This document shows positions 1 through 8,523 of a stretch of DNA of 64,000 bases, piece by piece. The notes under the pieces were generated by a model that did no database searches, was not told where the DNA came from, and saw only the letters and a program-made list of their open reading frames with translations. A program made the position numbers and the translations under genes. This stretch comes from Pseudomonas sp. KU26590 (GTDB lineage: Bacteria > Pseudomonadota > Gammaproteobacteria > Pseudomonadales > Pseudomonadaceae): the NCBI RefSeq assembly GCF_026153515.1, contig NZ_CP110644.1, forward strand, positions 4,183,501-4,247,500, read 5' to 3'. Each line of letters opens with the position of its first letter. The first letter of the stretch is position 1.

Positions 1-70
1 GGCCGCCGAGCAGAGTCCCGACCACGGGCGCGGCCTTGCCCACAATGTTGCCGATATCCGACCATTTCAT
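1..70 (-). CDS. Holin, 3-TM type (partial, 5' end only)
   Basis: Only the first 23 codons are inside the window; the gene continues past base 1. The start MKWSDIGNIVGKAAPVVG followed by a glycine-rich hydrophobic stretch is typical of the three-transmembrane phage holin-like family found beside endolysins in Pseudomonas prophages. The ATG at 70-68 overlaps the endolysin stop codon, so the two are translationally coupled. Its role would be to permeabilise the inner membrane at lysis. The assignment rests on a short fragment plus context. Confidence 0.6.
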   Translation of the reverse strand, partial: MKWSDIGNIVGKAAPVVGTLLGG

Positions 71-678
71 CCCAGCACCTTCAGAGCTCGCTCATATATT
101 TCGGCCCGGTCGGCGTAGCCGTTCAAGCCGCCATTGATTTTCCGCGTGATTGATTGCAGGTCGCCGGCGTCCGCCAGCGCGTTCAGGCCGTTTGCATACC
201 AGAACCATGCCGCAGACATCGCAGCATTCGCAGGCTCCTGAAGCAATTCAGGCTTCGTGATCAGGTCCATCCCAAGTGCGTCTCCGCACTTCTGATAGTT
301 CGACTTCCCTGTCACCTGGATCAAGCCGCGGCCTCGGTACTTCCAGCCATCACCCGAGCCAAGTGCGCCGTTGCCCATGCGCGAGGCGTAGGCAATGTTT
401 GCGATCTTCTCGGGCTGCCGGGCACATGCACTGGCAACTTCCGCCGAGAATCGGCTGGGCCAGGTCTTTTGCAGTGCTTGGGCGCTGTAGTTGAGGTTTT
501 CAACGACCGCAGTCAGTTGAGCGCTTTCGTGCCCAACCTGAGCAATGAACGCTGCAGAACGTGCCGGAGTCGTAATTTGATACTTGCCCATCGCTGCGCT
601 GAGGGCGGACACAAAAATGCCGGCTTGAGGGCCGGCATTAGGGAGAATCTGCAGCAGCTGCTGCGTGGTCATAGGCAT
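67..678 (-). CDS. Endolysin, glycoside hydrolase family 19 (chitinase-like)
   Basis: A 203-residue muralytic enzyme that cleaves peptidoglycan at lysis. Recognised from the GH19 core: the AFIAQVGHESAQL segment carries the first catalytic glutamate, followed by YASRMGNG, KYRGRGLIQVTGKSNY and FWYANGLN. There is no signal peptide, so release should depend on a holin, and one starts at its 3' end with a 4-base overlap. The ATG at 678 is preferred because GGAGG lies six bases upstream; a GTG at 681 is also in frame. A terminator-like hairpin lies just upstream, so expression may need antitermination from the late operon. Confidence 0.9.
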   Translation of the reverse strand: MPMTTQQLLQILPNAGPQAGIFVSALSAAMGKYQITTPARSAAFIAQVGHESAQLTAVVENLNYSAQALQKTWPSRFSAEVASACARQPEKIANIAYASRMGNGALGSGDGWKYRGRGLIQVTGKSNYQKCGDALGMDLITKPELLQEPANAAMSAAWFWYANGLNALADAGDLQSITRKINGGLNGYADRAEIYERALKVLG

Positions 679-693
679 CACTTTCCTCCAGGC

Positions 694-720
694 AAAAAAA
701 GACCCGCATGTGGCGGGGTC
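694..720 (-). terminator. Rho-independent terminator-like hairpin before the endolysin
   Basis: On the minus strand GACCCCGC pairs with GCGGGTC (one bulged base) and is followed by seven T. It sits between the acyltransferase/tail-fibre region and the endolysin ribosome-binding site. It would stop leftward transcripts unless they are antiterminated. Confidence 0.6.
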
Positions 721-832
721 TGTGCTTTTGGTTTTTTGGACCGACAGACACCGATCCGGCTCTCAACAAACGGCGCCACTTTCACTGTGTCGATCTGGTA
801 GGCATAATGCGCGGCTCAAATCTCAATTGGAT

Positions 833-1828
833 ATGGATATGGGCGCCTATCGGCTAGTGCTCGCTATTGTTGTCGCCTTGTCTCACATGGGCGTTCGATT
901 ATTTACTTATAATCCAGGTGTTTTTGCTGTAGTTTCCTTTCTGATAATAAGCGGTTTTGTAATGACGGCGCTGGTGTCGAAAAGATATAACAGCCAATCG
1001 CGCATTCGAATGTTTTATATAGATAGGGCTCTGCGCTTGTACCCTCAGTTTCTACTTTACTTTGCTTTATCTTGCATAATAATCATTTTTTGGTTGCCGC
1101 CAAATGTGAGTGAAGAGGCAATAAGCGTCACTAACATAATTCCAAGCCTCGCTATTGCGCCGCTGGACCTATACATGTTTGGCATTACTAATTCACTAAT
1201 AATTCCTCCAGCGTGGTCACTAGGACTGGAGGCGTTCTTCTACATAGCCATCCCATTTCTTATTATATATAGACTAACTTATGTAGGATTTGCTTTGTCG
1301 CTTTTATTTTCTATTGTACCTGCTCTAGGACTTATTGACTCAGATGTTTACGGCTATAGGCTGTTACCCGGAACTCTTTTTATATTCCTATGCGGTAGCT
1401 ATCTCTATTGGGTAACAAAGACAAGCAGTGCCTTGCTGTTGCTGGCCTGGGTGGTATCGTTAGTGGCGCTTACCGCATCGCTAACCGGGTTCCTTCCCAG
1501 GCTCGGATACACCACCGAGGTCTCTGCCGGAATAGTCTTTGGCCTACCGGTCATAAAACTGCTGCTTCGGTTAGGATATAGCAAAGCTGACGAGGTGCTC
1601 GGAAACATTAGCTATGGGGTGTTTCTAAACCATTTTGTTATTATGTATGCCGCTGAAGCATTTGGCTACACGCCCTCAAGTAGCACTGGCTACATTATCT
1701 GCATACTTGTCGGTTCAATTATATTCAGCATCTTTTCATATAATCTGATTGAACGACCTGTGCTTAGGTTTCGCCATGCTTTAAGAGGAAGGAATATCTC
1801 TCGATGTGAAACACAATCCTCCTCCTAG
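833..1828 (+). CDS. Membrane acyltransferase, family 3 (OafA-like), lysogenic-conversion cargo
   Basis: About 331 residues with some ten hydrophobic segments, as in acyltransferase-3 proteins that O-acetylate lipopolysaccharide or other glycans from the inner membrane. Family landmarks are the N-terminal LVLAIVVALSHMG with its conserved histidine, then FLIISGF and YIDRALRLYPQFLLYF, and an NISYGVFLNHF motif near the C terminus. It is transcribed against the late operon and is clearly more AT-rich than its neighbours, with many ATA, TTA and AAT codons. These are signs of recently acquired cargo. The ATG at 833 matches the family N terminus; the frame stays open further upstream without a good ribosome site. 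A CATAAT -10-like element lies at 803-808. Inference: O-antigen modification that blocks related phages. The exact acceptor is unknown. Confidence 0.8.
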   Translation: MDMGAYRLVLAIVVALSHMGVRLFTYNPGVFAVVSFLIISGFVMTALVSKRYNSQSRIRMFYIDRALRLYPQFLLYFALSCIIIIFWLPPNVSEEAISVTNIIPSLAIAPLDLYMFGITNSLIIPPAWSLGLEAFFYIAIPFLIIYRLTYVGFALSLLFSIVPALGLIDSDVYGYRLLPGTLFIFLCGSYLYWVTKTSSALLLLAWVVSLVALTASLTGFLPRLGYTTEVSAGIVFGLPVIKLLLRLGYSKADEVLGNISYGVFLNHFVIMYAAEAFGYTPSSSTGYIICILVGSIIFSIFSYNLIERPVLRFRHALRGRNISRCETQSSS

Positions 1829-1859
1829 CATCATAGTTTCTACCAGCACATTATGGCTG

Positions 1860-2270
1860 TCACGGGGATGATGGCCACGATGGTGCCGGTTCGGTGATTT
1901 TAGTTCGGTTCACCTCGACCCTATACTGTTTCCACTTTTTCAGCAGGGCCACGTCAGCGGCCGTCGCCATCTCCAGATCGACTGCATCCTGAAGTGGAGC
2001 GATGGCTAGCGCGGCGATACTAAGCAGCGCATCTCGCTGGATAGTATTCTTGCGTAGTATGTCAGCGGGTGTTGGAACAAGGTCTGGGGACACCTCGGCG
2101 TACTCTATGAAAAAGGCACCATCTTTGTATTGCGTGCCAACCGTAACCGCCAACCCTTCTGGAATCTGCACCGCTAGCTGCCCATCAGGTGGCGACCATG
2201 TTTCCGTATTGCCGTCCCAGATGGTTGTATTGATGACTGAGCCATCTTGAATGATCGCGTAATTGCCCAT
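1860..2270 (-). CDS. Tail fibre assembly protein
   Basis: A 136-residue protein of the Caudovirales tail-fibre-assembly family, chaperones that fold or attach the fibre tip. The C-terminal half is typical: ADILRKNTIQRDALLSIA, then a helical segment and LLKKWKQYRVEVNR. It lies directly downstream of the tail fibre gene, as usual. The ATG at 2270 is preferred; an in-frame GTG at 2282 overlaps the fibre stop. The family is recognised from sequence; the specific pairing with the neighbouring fibre is inferred from position. Confidence 0.85.
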   Translation of the reverse strand: MGNYAIIQDGSVINTTIWDGNTETWSPPDGQLAVQIPEGLAVTVGTQYKDGAFFIEYAEVSPDLVPTPADILRKNTIQRDALLSIAALAIAPLQDAVDLEMATAADVALLKKWKQYRVEVNRTKITEPAPSWPSSP

Positions 2271-2275
2271 GCCTA

Positions 2276-3673
2276 TCACCACTCGATAATCAGTATGCCT
2301 GGAAGTCCTGCCGCCCCAGCACCGCCGGGCGCGCTGACCGTTGAGTTGTATGCACCGCCAGCCCCGCTGCCGCCTGCTCCGTATCCAGAACCTGCAAGGC
2401 CGGGGGGGTTTGAACCAGAAGCTCCGCGACCTGGGGCCCCGGCATTGCCAAATGGTGTACTTGCGCCCACGCCACCGAATCCGCCTGCCGCCACGCCCCC
2501 TGCATAGACCGTCGTATCAGCTGCTGCGCCACCGTTGGGATATCCAGCGCCTCCAAACGGACCGGCGTAATTGCCAGGTGATGCGGTCCCACCTACCCCA
2601 ATCGTACCGGGCGAGCCACCAATCAGGTTGAGAAGCGATCCGGAGGTGCCGAGCTGGGTAGCGCCGCCAGCAGTTGCGTTATTGCCAGCTGCGGTGCCGC
2701 CCGCGCCGGGCGCACCAATGACTACTTGTATAATTTGCCCGGGGGTCACGTTGATAGGTTGACGAATTACCGATTGCCCAGCGCCACCGCCTGACCCTCC
2801 AGTCAGATATGACGATGCATTCGTGTTCAGCGTGGATCCAGCCCCGCCCCCTGCCGCACAACCACTAGCCCAGATCAGAGTGACGCCGGCAGGCACGGTG
2901 AACGAACTGTTCGAGGTGAATTTCTGAATACCCTTGATCAGGGACAGTTGACCAAGGTTTATTGCCTGCTGGCTGCTCACTGCTGCAGGAACCGAAACGG
3001 GCACATTGAATACTGGAGACAGCCCATGAATTGTGGAGTTGATGATTGGCGCACCCGCAGCAACAGCGATGCTGCTGGTGGTAATTGTGGTTTGGCCAAA
3101 GGCCACCGTCACCACGTACAGACCAACATACCCCGCGTCCGGTGCGGGAGTCGTCTGTGAGCTGGTAGCCGCAGACGCGCCTGCCTTGACGTTCACAACC
3201 GCAATGCCTTTGCGAACCGTATTCTGGGTTAGGCCGTTATTGCCCAGCCCGCTATACGGCATAGCAGGGTTTGCGCTGTTGTAATAAGGCAAGAGAACGG
3301 GGACTGCATCCGAATCCTGGTAGGTGGCTTGCACGAGATAGTTAATCGACTGCCCTGATGTCCCAGGTGCCGGACAGCTCAGCGTGCCACCATCAAGCAG
3401 AATCCCCTGCTTGAGGATCGAGTGCGTGGTGTCGGCCGGAAGAGTTGAGAAAGCCAGCGAATCAATGCTGGACAGGCTGTAAATCTCGCCTGGGGCGTAG
3501 ACCACCTGCAGCGATGCAGGGCCGGTTGGCGTTACTGCGAAACCGCTGGCATAGGTGCTGGTGCCCAGCAGTGCGGACGCCAGCTTTGCCATGCCGATCA
3601 TGGAATCCTTGGTCATCTGGAGCAGGCTGGTTTCCGGCAAGATTTGGCCCGGGTATACGATCTGTCTGTCCAT
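2276..3673 (-). CDS. Tail fibre with glycine-rich tip
   Basis: A 465-residue tail fibre. The N-terminal 240 or so residues look like a baseplate-attached region (MDRQIVYPGQILPETSLLQ, also seen in other Pseudomonas prophage fibres). From about residue 270 the protein becomes extremely glycine-rich, with repeated GGSGGGAG, GAPGAGGTA and GGAGAAGLP stretches, ending in ILIIEW. Such tips are known to form receptor-binding polyglycine helix bundles in some phage adhesins; that role here is inference. The downstream assembly gene supports the call. A strong terminator-like hairpin lies just upstream of its ATG. Confidence 0.85.
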   Translation of the reverse strand: MDRQIVYPGQILPETSLLQMTKDSMIGMAKLASALLGTSTYASGFAVTPTGPASLQVVYAPGEIYSLSSIDSLAFSTLPADTTHSILKQGILLDGGTLSCPAPGTSGQSINYLVQATYQDSDAVPVLLPYYNSANPAMPYSGLGNNGLTQNTVRKGIAVVNVKAGASAATSSQTTPAPDAGYVGLYVVTVAFGQTTITTSSIAVAAGAPIINSTIHGLSPVFNVPVSVPAAVSSQQAINLGQLSLIKGIQKFTSNSSFTVPAGVTLIWASGCAAGGGAGSTLNTNASSYLTGGSGGGAGQSVIRQPINVTPGQIIQVVIGAPGAGGTAAGNNATAGGATQLGTSGSLLNLIGGSPGTIGVGGTASPGNYAGPFGGAGYPNGGAAADTTVYAGGVAAGGFGGVGASTPFGNAGAPGRGASGSNPPGLAGSGYGAGGSGAGGAYNSTVSAPGGAGAAGLPGILIIEW

Positions 3674-3685
3674 GGGTTCCCCAAT

Positions 3686-3709
3686 AAAAAAGCCCGCTCA
3701 GTGGCGGGC
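3686..3709 (-). terminator. Rho-independent terminator-like hairpin before the tail fibre
   Basis: The perfect 6-bp stem GCCCGC/GCGGGC with a six-base loop is followed by six T on the minus strand. It lies between the baseplate gene ending at 3728 and the tail fibre start. It could lower fibre expression relative to baseplate genes. Confidence 0.7.
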
Positions 3710-3727
3710 ATCTATGAATGAAAATAA

Positions 3728-4384
3728 TCAGTTGGTGATTCGATACCAGACGGTGGTGCCGTAGGCCTTCGTCGCCTCTATGGCCGCGACGATGTCCGCA
3801 TCCGAAACTTCGGAGAAAAGCTGGGCTTGTGGAATGAGCCCGCTGGCCACGCCGAGGCCAAAGGCGTTCGTTCTAAGACCGGGCCAGTTCGCGCCGCCAC
3901 TTCCAGAGGGGCGGTAGACGGTGACAAATGCCTGATAGGGGCAACTTGTCGAACCGATTGGTCCTGATACACCGAGCCCCAGCGTCACACCCAGACACCC
4001 GCAATCATCGGGCTTCGCAGGCTCAACAATGATCGGATGCCGCCCCGTCAGATCAAACAGCACCTGCTCCATGCCGCGCCGGGTGGCACGCTCGCGGAAA
4101 ATGTTGATCAGGATGCGATTCCGGTAGCTGGAATCAGTCTGGCTCGTGTACCGAATCAGGTTGTTGCCGAAGAAATCCAGCCCGATCAGGTCAAGCCACC
4201 CATCGCTGGCGGATTTGATCCTGGTCTGAGCCTGTGCGTACAGGTAGAGGGTGTACCCCCATGCAAGCGCTTGGGCATATCCCCACAGCAACGCATCGCG
4301 GATGGGGTTGGTGTCGCCGAACCAGCCGGCCGGTACCAGGCGTTTGAGCCTGGAAAGCATGTCGCTTTGGTCGCCAATGCTCAT
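3728..4384 (-). CDS. Tail/baseplate protein, P2 gpI / Mu gp48-like position
   Basis: 218 residues. It sits between the baseplate J gene and the tail fibre, the slot taken by P2 gpI or Mu gp48, which help link the baseplate wedge to the fibre. The N terminus (LSRLKRLVPAGWFGDTNPIRDALLWG) and the central SYRNRILINIFRERATRRGM resemble uncharacterised tail proteins of Pseudomonas prophages. I cannot see a catalytic motif. Its start overlaps the baseplate J stop region almost directly, so the genes are co-translated. Function is assigned mainly from order. Confidence 0.65.
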   Translation of the reverse strand: MSIGDQSDMLSRLKRLVPAGWFGDTNPIRDALLWGYAQALAWGYTLYLYAQAQTRIKSASDGWLDLIGLDFFGNNLIRYTSQTDSSYRNRILINIFRERATRRGMEQVLFDLTGRHPIIVEPAKPDDCGCLGVTLGLGVSGPIGSTSCPYQAFVTVYRPSGSGGANWPGLRTNAFGLGVASGLIPQAQLFSEVSDADIVAAIEATKAYGTTVWYRITN

Positions 4385-5512
4385 TTATGCCACCGCCACT
4401 GTGCCGGGTCGTATGACTTGTTTGTTTGTTGCCGAGAGATCAGCGGTGGCGCCGTTCAGCAGCACGCCGGAGACGTTGGTGATCGCGGGCGTTACTGCAT
4501 AGGCGATTGCAGCCAGCTGGGTGTACGGCAGGATCTGGCCCAGCCTCAAGCTGGCAATGTAGGCCTGAATCGCTGCCGTCACCTGAGCAACCACAACGCC
4601 GTGGGCAACCGAGGCGTCTGTCGTGATCGTCATGCTGACGTTGGCCGTGACCAGCACCGGGGCAAACACGCCATACCGGGTTGTGAATGCTCGGGCTGAT
4701 TCGATGGCCGCAGCCGCACTCGCGAGAAAGGCGCTGTTCGGCGCCCCACTGCCATCGTCGACCACTGCGTAGAAGTAGCCGTACAGGGTGTTGCCGCTGT
4801 AGTCCTGATTTTCCGTCAGGGTGTACGTGACGCCCTGCTGCATCGATGCCAGGGCGTAGCCGATTGCGGCTTTGGTGCCCTTCGAAAGCGACTGCACCCA
4901 CAGGATGAATCGCGCCCGGAAGGCCGAGTCAGTTTCTGGATCGACCCCATTGGTGAACACGGTCGAGTTCGTGACAGTGTCTACACCGCTGATGCTGCCC
5001 ACGATGACCGTTACGGTACCGATCAGGGCATTGCCTGCTGCGCCTGCCGTGCTGGCAATGACCGGGACGGTAGCCGATGCCGTGCCTGCCGGGATCAGAT
5101 AGCCCCCGAGGGTGGCACTGTAGAGCGGATTCGTAGCGTCGATGGTCACCGAGTACTGCTGCGAGCCATCGGTCGAGCCGACCAGCGACCCGACCGGGAT
5201 GAGTGCCGAGTTCGTCGGAGTAAACCGCGAATGCGTCACGTTGCCGGTGGCGAAACTGGCGGATAACCGGATGAAGCCGAAGTCTGCCATCCAGCTGTCG
5301 AGGTCAGCGCCGGATGACGTCGATGCGCGCGTTGTGGCCAGCAGTGTGACGATCAGTTGCTGAAGCCACTGCAGCACGCTGGCATTGCTCTCGCAGATTG
5401 CGCGCAGCAAGGAGCCGATTGTGAAATCGACCAGCCCCGCCGCCCTGCCCTGGATCGCTGTGACCTGATCCCTGACCAGCGTGGTGAAGTCTTTGATGTT
5501 GAGGGATGCCAT
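4385..5512 (-). CDS. Baseplate J-like protein (gp47 family)
   Basis: 375 residues, the usual size for the baseplate J / Mu gp47 family, which forms the wedge of contractile tails. Recognisable parts are the N-terminal DFTIGSLLRAICESNASVLQWLQQL helix, the LIPVGSLVGSTDG strand, AAGNALIGTVTVI, and VDPETDSAFRARFILWVQSLSKGTKAAIGYAL in the middle. The C-terminal IAYAVTPAITNVSGVLLNG is also typical. It is nearly contiguous with its neighbours in the minus-strand late operon. Confidence 0.9.
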   Translation of the reverse strand: MASLNIKDFTTLVRDQVTAIQGRAAGLVDFTIGSLLRAICESNASVLQWLQQLIVTLLATTRASTSSGADLDSWMADFGFIRLSASFATGNVTHSRFTPTNSALIPVGSLVGSTDGSQQYSVTIDATNPLYSATLGGYLIPAGTASATVPVIASTAGAAGNALIGTVTVIVGSISGVDTVTNSTVFTNGVDPETDSAFRARFILWVQSLSKGTKAAIGYALASMQQGVTYTLTENQDYSGNTLYGYFYAVVDDGSGAPNSAFLASAAAAIESARAFTTRYGVFAPVLVTANVSMTITTDASVAHGVVVAQVTAAIQAYIASLRLGQILPYTQLAAIAYAVTPAITNVSGVLLNGATADLSATNKQVIRPGTVAVA

Positions 5513-5513
5513 A

Positions 5514-5879
5514 TCAGCGATTTACCTCGAACGAGAGCGTCACCGGCTCACCCAGGGGCGCGTCGGTGTAGCTGATATTGACGGAAAGTGTCTCGTTGGA
5601 AGACGAAACTGAAATGACCGGTGCTGGCTGCTTTGAGACGCACTCTTCGAGCAGAATCTGCCCTCGGATCATCGCGATGATCTCCGGGATGTTCATCAGC
5701 GCGCCAACGTACCGGCCGAGGCCAGCGCCGTACTCGGGGTGGAACAGGTAATCGCCGGGGTTGGTGATCAGCCGCCGCAAGATCCGCTGCTTCCCGCGCT
5801 CCATGCCTTCGACAGGCGACAGGCTGCCGGTCGGAGACAGTGAAAGGTCATCCCCGACGTAGTGGTTCAGGTCTTTCAT
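5514..5879 (-). CDS. Baseplate wedge protein, gp46/W-like
   Basis: 121 residues. The RRLITNPGDYLFHPEYGAG segment followed by LGRYVGALMN is the hallmark of Mu gp46 / P2 gpW (gp25-like) baseplate wedge proteins. It lies between the spike (V) and J genes, the conserved order in contractile-tailed phages. Its start overlaps the spike gene stop by four bases. Confidence 0.85.
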   Translation of the reverse strand: MKDLNHYVGDDLSLSPTGSLSPVEGMERGKQRILRRLITNPGDYLFHPEYGAGLGRYVGALMNIPEIIAMIRGQILLEECVSKQPAPVISVSSSNETLSVNISYTDAPLGEPVTLSFEVNR

Positions 5880-6433
5880 GGGACTGGAACTCCGGATGTT
5901 CCGCTGCCGGACTGCACCTGACTGGTCTTATGCAGCTTGAGGCTGATGGTGTCGGCCTTGACGTCTCCGCCGGTGACGGTGACGTTGTTGTCCACCGCAA
6001 CGGGGCCGTGAAACTGATGCAAGGTGGCGGTGTAGGTCGCCACGCCTACAGCCACCAACTCGACAGATCCATCGTTGTGAAACTTGAGAAGCGACCCCGA
6101 CTTGTGGACGATCCAGGTCTCGCCCGATTGCACCGCCGGAGGCGGACTCACGTCGCTGAAGTAGCGGCCGGTCACTTTCCCGAGGTTTGGATCGCCGTCA
6201 TCGAAGGCAACCGAGACCTCATCGCCGATTTGAGGACCGACCATCACCCCCCAACCGTTACCGACTCCCAATGCCGCAAGCTGAATCCAGCCTGTGTCGT
6301 AGCCTTCCGGTTGAATGGTGACCTTGACGCAGTGGCTGCCCGGGTCGTAGCCGGAGATGGTGCCGCTGCGCGAGTACGTGCTTCCGTCGCCCTGATACTG
6401 CCTGGCAGCGTTGAGCAGGTTTGCCATCGTCAT
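5876..6433 (-). CDS. Baseplate spike protein, gpV/gp45 family
   Basis: 185 residues. An N-terminal OB-like part (VKVTIQPEGYDTGWIQLAALGVG, then GPQIGDEVSVAFDDGDPNLGKVTGR) is followed by a beta-helix stalk and an SGSGTSGVPVP end. This is the membrane-piercing spike of P2/Mu-like tails. The usual HxH iron-binding tip motif is not obvious; LHKTSQVQ occupies that region. ATG at 6433 overlaps the upstream hub gene; an ATG two codons in is also possible. Confidence 0.85.
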   Translation of the reverse strand: MTMANLLNAARQYQGDGSTYSRSGTISGYDPGSHCVKVTIQPEGYDTGWIQLAALGVGNGWGVMVGPQIGDEVSVAFDDGDPNLGKVTGRYFSDVSPPPAVQSGETWIVHKSGSLLKFHNDGSVELVAVGVATYTATLHQFHGPVAVDNNVTVTGGDVKADTISLKLHKTSQVQSGSGTSGVPVP

Positions 6434-7536
6434 GGGAGCACCATTGAATTCGGGTTGTGGTTCTTCGCGGTGAAGGACATCGAATAGCCGGACTCGAAGC
6501 TAAGCGAGCGGCGCACTGAATCCGCGTAATACAGTTGGTCAAAGGCTGATTGCGTGCCCTCCACCCTGATGATGGTCTTGGGTGTGAGCAGGTTGTCTCC
6601 CGGCATCGAGCCGCTCATGCGCATCTCGTGGTCGGTAATCTGCTTGTGCAGTTTCTGGGCGAGTTGCTGTGCTGCTTGGCGGTCGAGGCCGCTGCGAACG
6701 ACGCTGTACACCTGCCGCTTTGACTTCGCATCGCCTGGGCGGATGCCTTTCGCCGCGCTCGTAGGAAAGCTCTCGGTGAACGCCTTGCCACCCTTCCACG
6801 ACCTGACCTGCACCGTTACGCCCTTGGAAATCGTCAGATCTCGCTCAAAACTGAGGTCGTCAGACACGTTCGCAATGGGGTATGCGAGCGATCCAGGAGC
6901 AACCCAGCGGATCAGGTATTGATCAGCCTTATCCGGATCGAGCGCGGGCTCGTAGTGGAGCTCATTGCCAGTCACATAGACCTGAAACCCGTCGATGCCG
7001 GCGAAATAACTGAGCAGGTCCCATTCCGATCTTTCGTCGTTGACGTGGGTGTGGTCGTATTTGGTGATCCCGCCCACGCTGGTGGTTGTCTTCGTGACGA
7101 CAGCCTTGAGTCCGCGCCGCGCCGCCAGCAGTTCGGCGACCTGGCTGGTCGTGTAGTTCGCGAACTTCTCGCTGGTCTTCGTATCAATGAGTTTTGCCGT
7201 GTAATCGCGGCCCTCGACACTCACCTCGAAACGCGCTGGATGGAAATTCCACCGGTCAACGCCGCCAATCAGCAGCTTGTCCCACCTGGTGGCATTCTCG
7301 TCCCCGACCCCTATCGACACCTCAAGCTCGATCTCGGTCTGCGAGCTCCACCACGCGAGGGTCCCCGTATCGGCCGGCATGGCTGACAGAGCGAACAGCG
7401 CCGTGAATGTGTCCGCCGAATAGAATGAGTTGCTGTCGACATCGGCTGAGACAAACGGCACCTCCACCCCATTGAGGCGGACCCGGCCGACGACGTGGCG
7501 CGCTGCTGGAGCGACTTCAAGCGCGTTGACGTCCAA
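6430..7536 (-). CDS. Tail hub protein, gpD/gp44-like
   Basis: 368 residues, consistent with the P2 gpD / Mu gp44 hub to which the spike attaches. Typical stretches are the N-terminal RVRLNGVEVPFVSADVD, a central EGRDYTAKLIDTKTSEKFAN followed by SQVAELLAARRGL, and ISKGVTVQVRSW toward the C terminus. It lies directly upstream of the spike gene and downstream of the LysM-type tail protein, matching conserved baseplate order. The family call is firm; numbering of the homologue is by analogy. Confidence 0.8.
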   Translation of the reverse strand: MDVNALEVAPAARHVVGRVRLNGVEVPFVSADVDSNSFYSADTFTALFALSAMPADTGTLAWWSSQTEIELEVSIGVGDENATRWDKLLIGGVDRWNFHPARFEVSVEGRDYTAKLIDTKTSEKFANYTTSQVAELLAARRGLKAVVTKTTTSVGGITKYDHTHVNDERSEWDLLSYFAGIDGFQVYVTGNELHYEPALDPDKADQYLIRWVAPGSLAYPIANVSDDLSFERDLTISKGVTVQVRSWKGGKAFTESFPTSAAKGIRPGDAKSKRQVYSVVRSGLDRQAAQQLAQKLHKQITDHEMRMSGSMPGDNLLTPKTIIRVEGTQSAFDQLYYADSVRRSLSFESGYSMSFTAKNHNPNSMVLP

Positions 7537-8520
7537 TTATCCACCTATGGGTATTTTGATTGTCTGGATGTCCCCGAGCATCGGGTCGTGAATGTTGTTT
7601 GCCGCGGCTATCTCGGTCCATCTGGACTGGTCGCCGTAGCTGTCTGCGGCCACACGCTGAAGGGTGGTGTTGCTGGTGGTCATGCTGGACGTGCCATTTG
7701 CCAGCGGCCCGGCCAGAACGTTCTTCTGGAGGCGATCAAGCACACTTTGCATCTGGTAGAGCGGCGCGAGCTGGGTCAGCGCGGCGCCCTGGCGCAGGAC
7801 GTTGTTCGCGGCCGTCGAGATCGGGTTGCCGGGGATCAAGCCGCCCAGGGTGGTGATGTCATTGATTGACCCGCCGACCTGGGCAATTACCGACTGAACT
7901 ACTCCTTGGGCGGCTACCAGCGGCCGGATCACTGTCTGTACGGTATCAATCGTGGCGTTTGCGAAGCCCTGCACCTGCGAGACAGCATCCTTCACCGTGT
8001 TGATGCTGGTGGTCACGGTGTCAGAATTGATGATGTCGGCCAGGCCTAGTGATTCGCCGACGTCGCTATTGATCAACGCATCCAGCGTGCCGGAGAGTGC
8101 ATTTTCCTTGACTGGCGCATCTAGCCTGTCAATGACAAGCAGGTCGATCGAGTAATACCGCCGGTATACGTGCTCAAACCGCGCATTGAACGACTGGATG
8201 ACCACGCTGAAGTAGTAACCGTCCATGTTGAAACTGAGCGGCCGACCGGTGTCGCGCAGGGTTTCAAGTTCATTTACCCGATCCCCCGCAGTGGCGCCGA
8301 CCATCCACCCGGACCACGACATGTTGTCGTAATCCACGCCCAGCACGTCGACGACCCTGCGGCCGCCGACCAGCTTGTGCACGACCAACTGCTGTTTGGC
8401 GCCGATCGTTACCGCCTCAGGCACTTCAAGGCCGGTAAACTCAACGTTACCGACGATCAACCGAGTGGCAAAGGGGTCCCCGCCCGGAGCGAAGTTGTCC
8501 AGGAAGCTTGTGAAGCTCAT
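7537..8520 (-). CDS. Tail protein with gpU-like N terminus and LysM-like C terminus
   Basis: 327 residues. The N-terminal 140 or so residues (RLIVGNVEFTGLEVPEAVTI, VDVLGVDYDNMSWSGWM) resemble tail-tube-initiator or gpU-type proteins. The C-terminal 45 residues (TLQRVAADSYGDQSRWTEIA, then IKIPIGG) form a LysM-like fold such as P2 gpX. In P2 these are separate genes, so this looks like a fused version. It lies between the tape measure and the hub, where such proteins cap the tube at the baseplate. The link between the two parts is low in complexity. Confidence 0.75.
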   Translation of the reverse strand: MSFTSFLDNFAPGGDPFATRLIVGNVEFTGLEVPEAVTIGAKQQLVVHKLVGGRRVVDVLGVDYDNMSWSGWMVGATAGDRVNELETLRDTGRPLSFNMDGYYFSVVIQSFNARFEHVYRRYYSIDLLVIDRLDAPVKENALSGTLDALINSDVGESLGLADIINSDTVTTSINTVKDAVSQVQGFANATIDTVQTVIRPLVAAQGVVQSVIAQVGGSINDITTLGGLIPGNPISTAANNVLRQGAALTQLAPLYQMQSVLDRLQKNVLAGPLANGTSSMTTSNTTLQRVAADSYGDQSRWTEIAAANNIHDPMLGDIQTIKIPIGG

Positions 8521-8523
8521 CGG

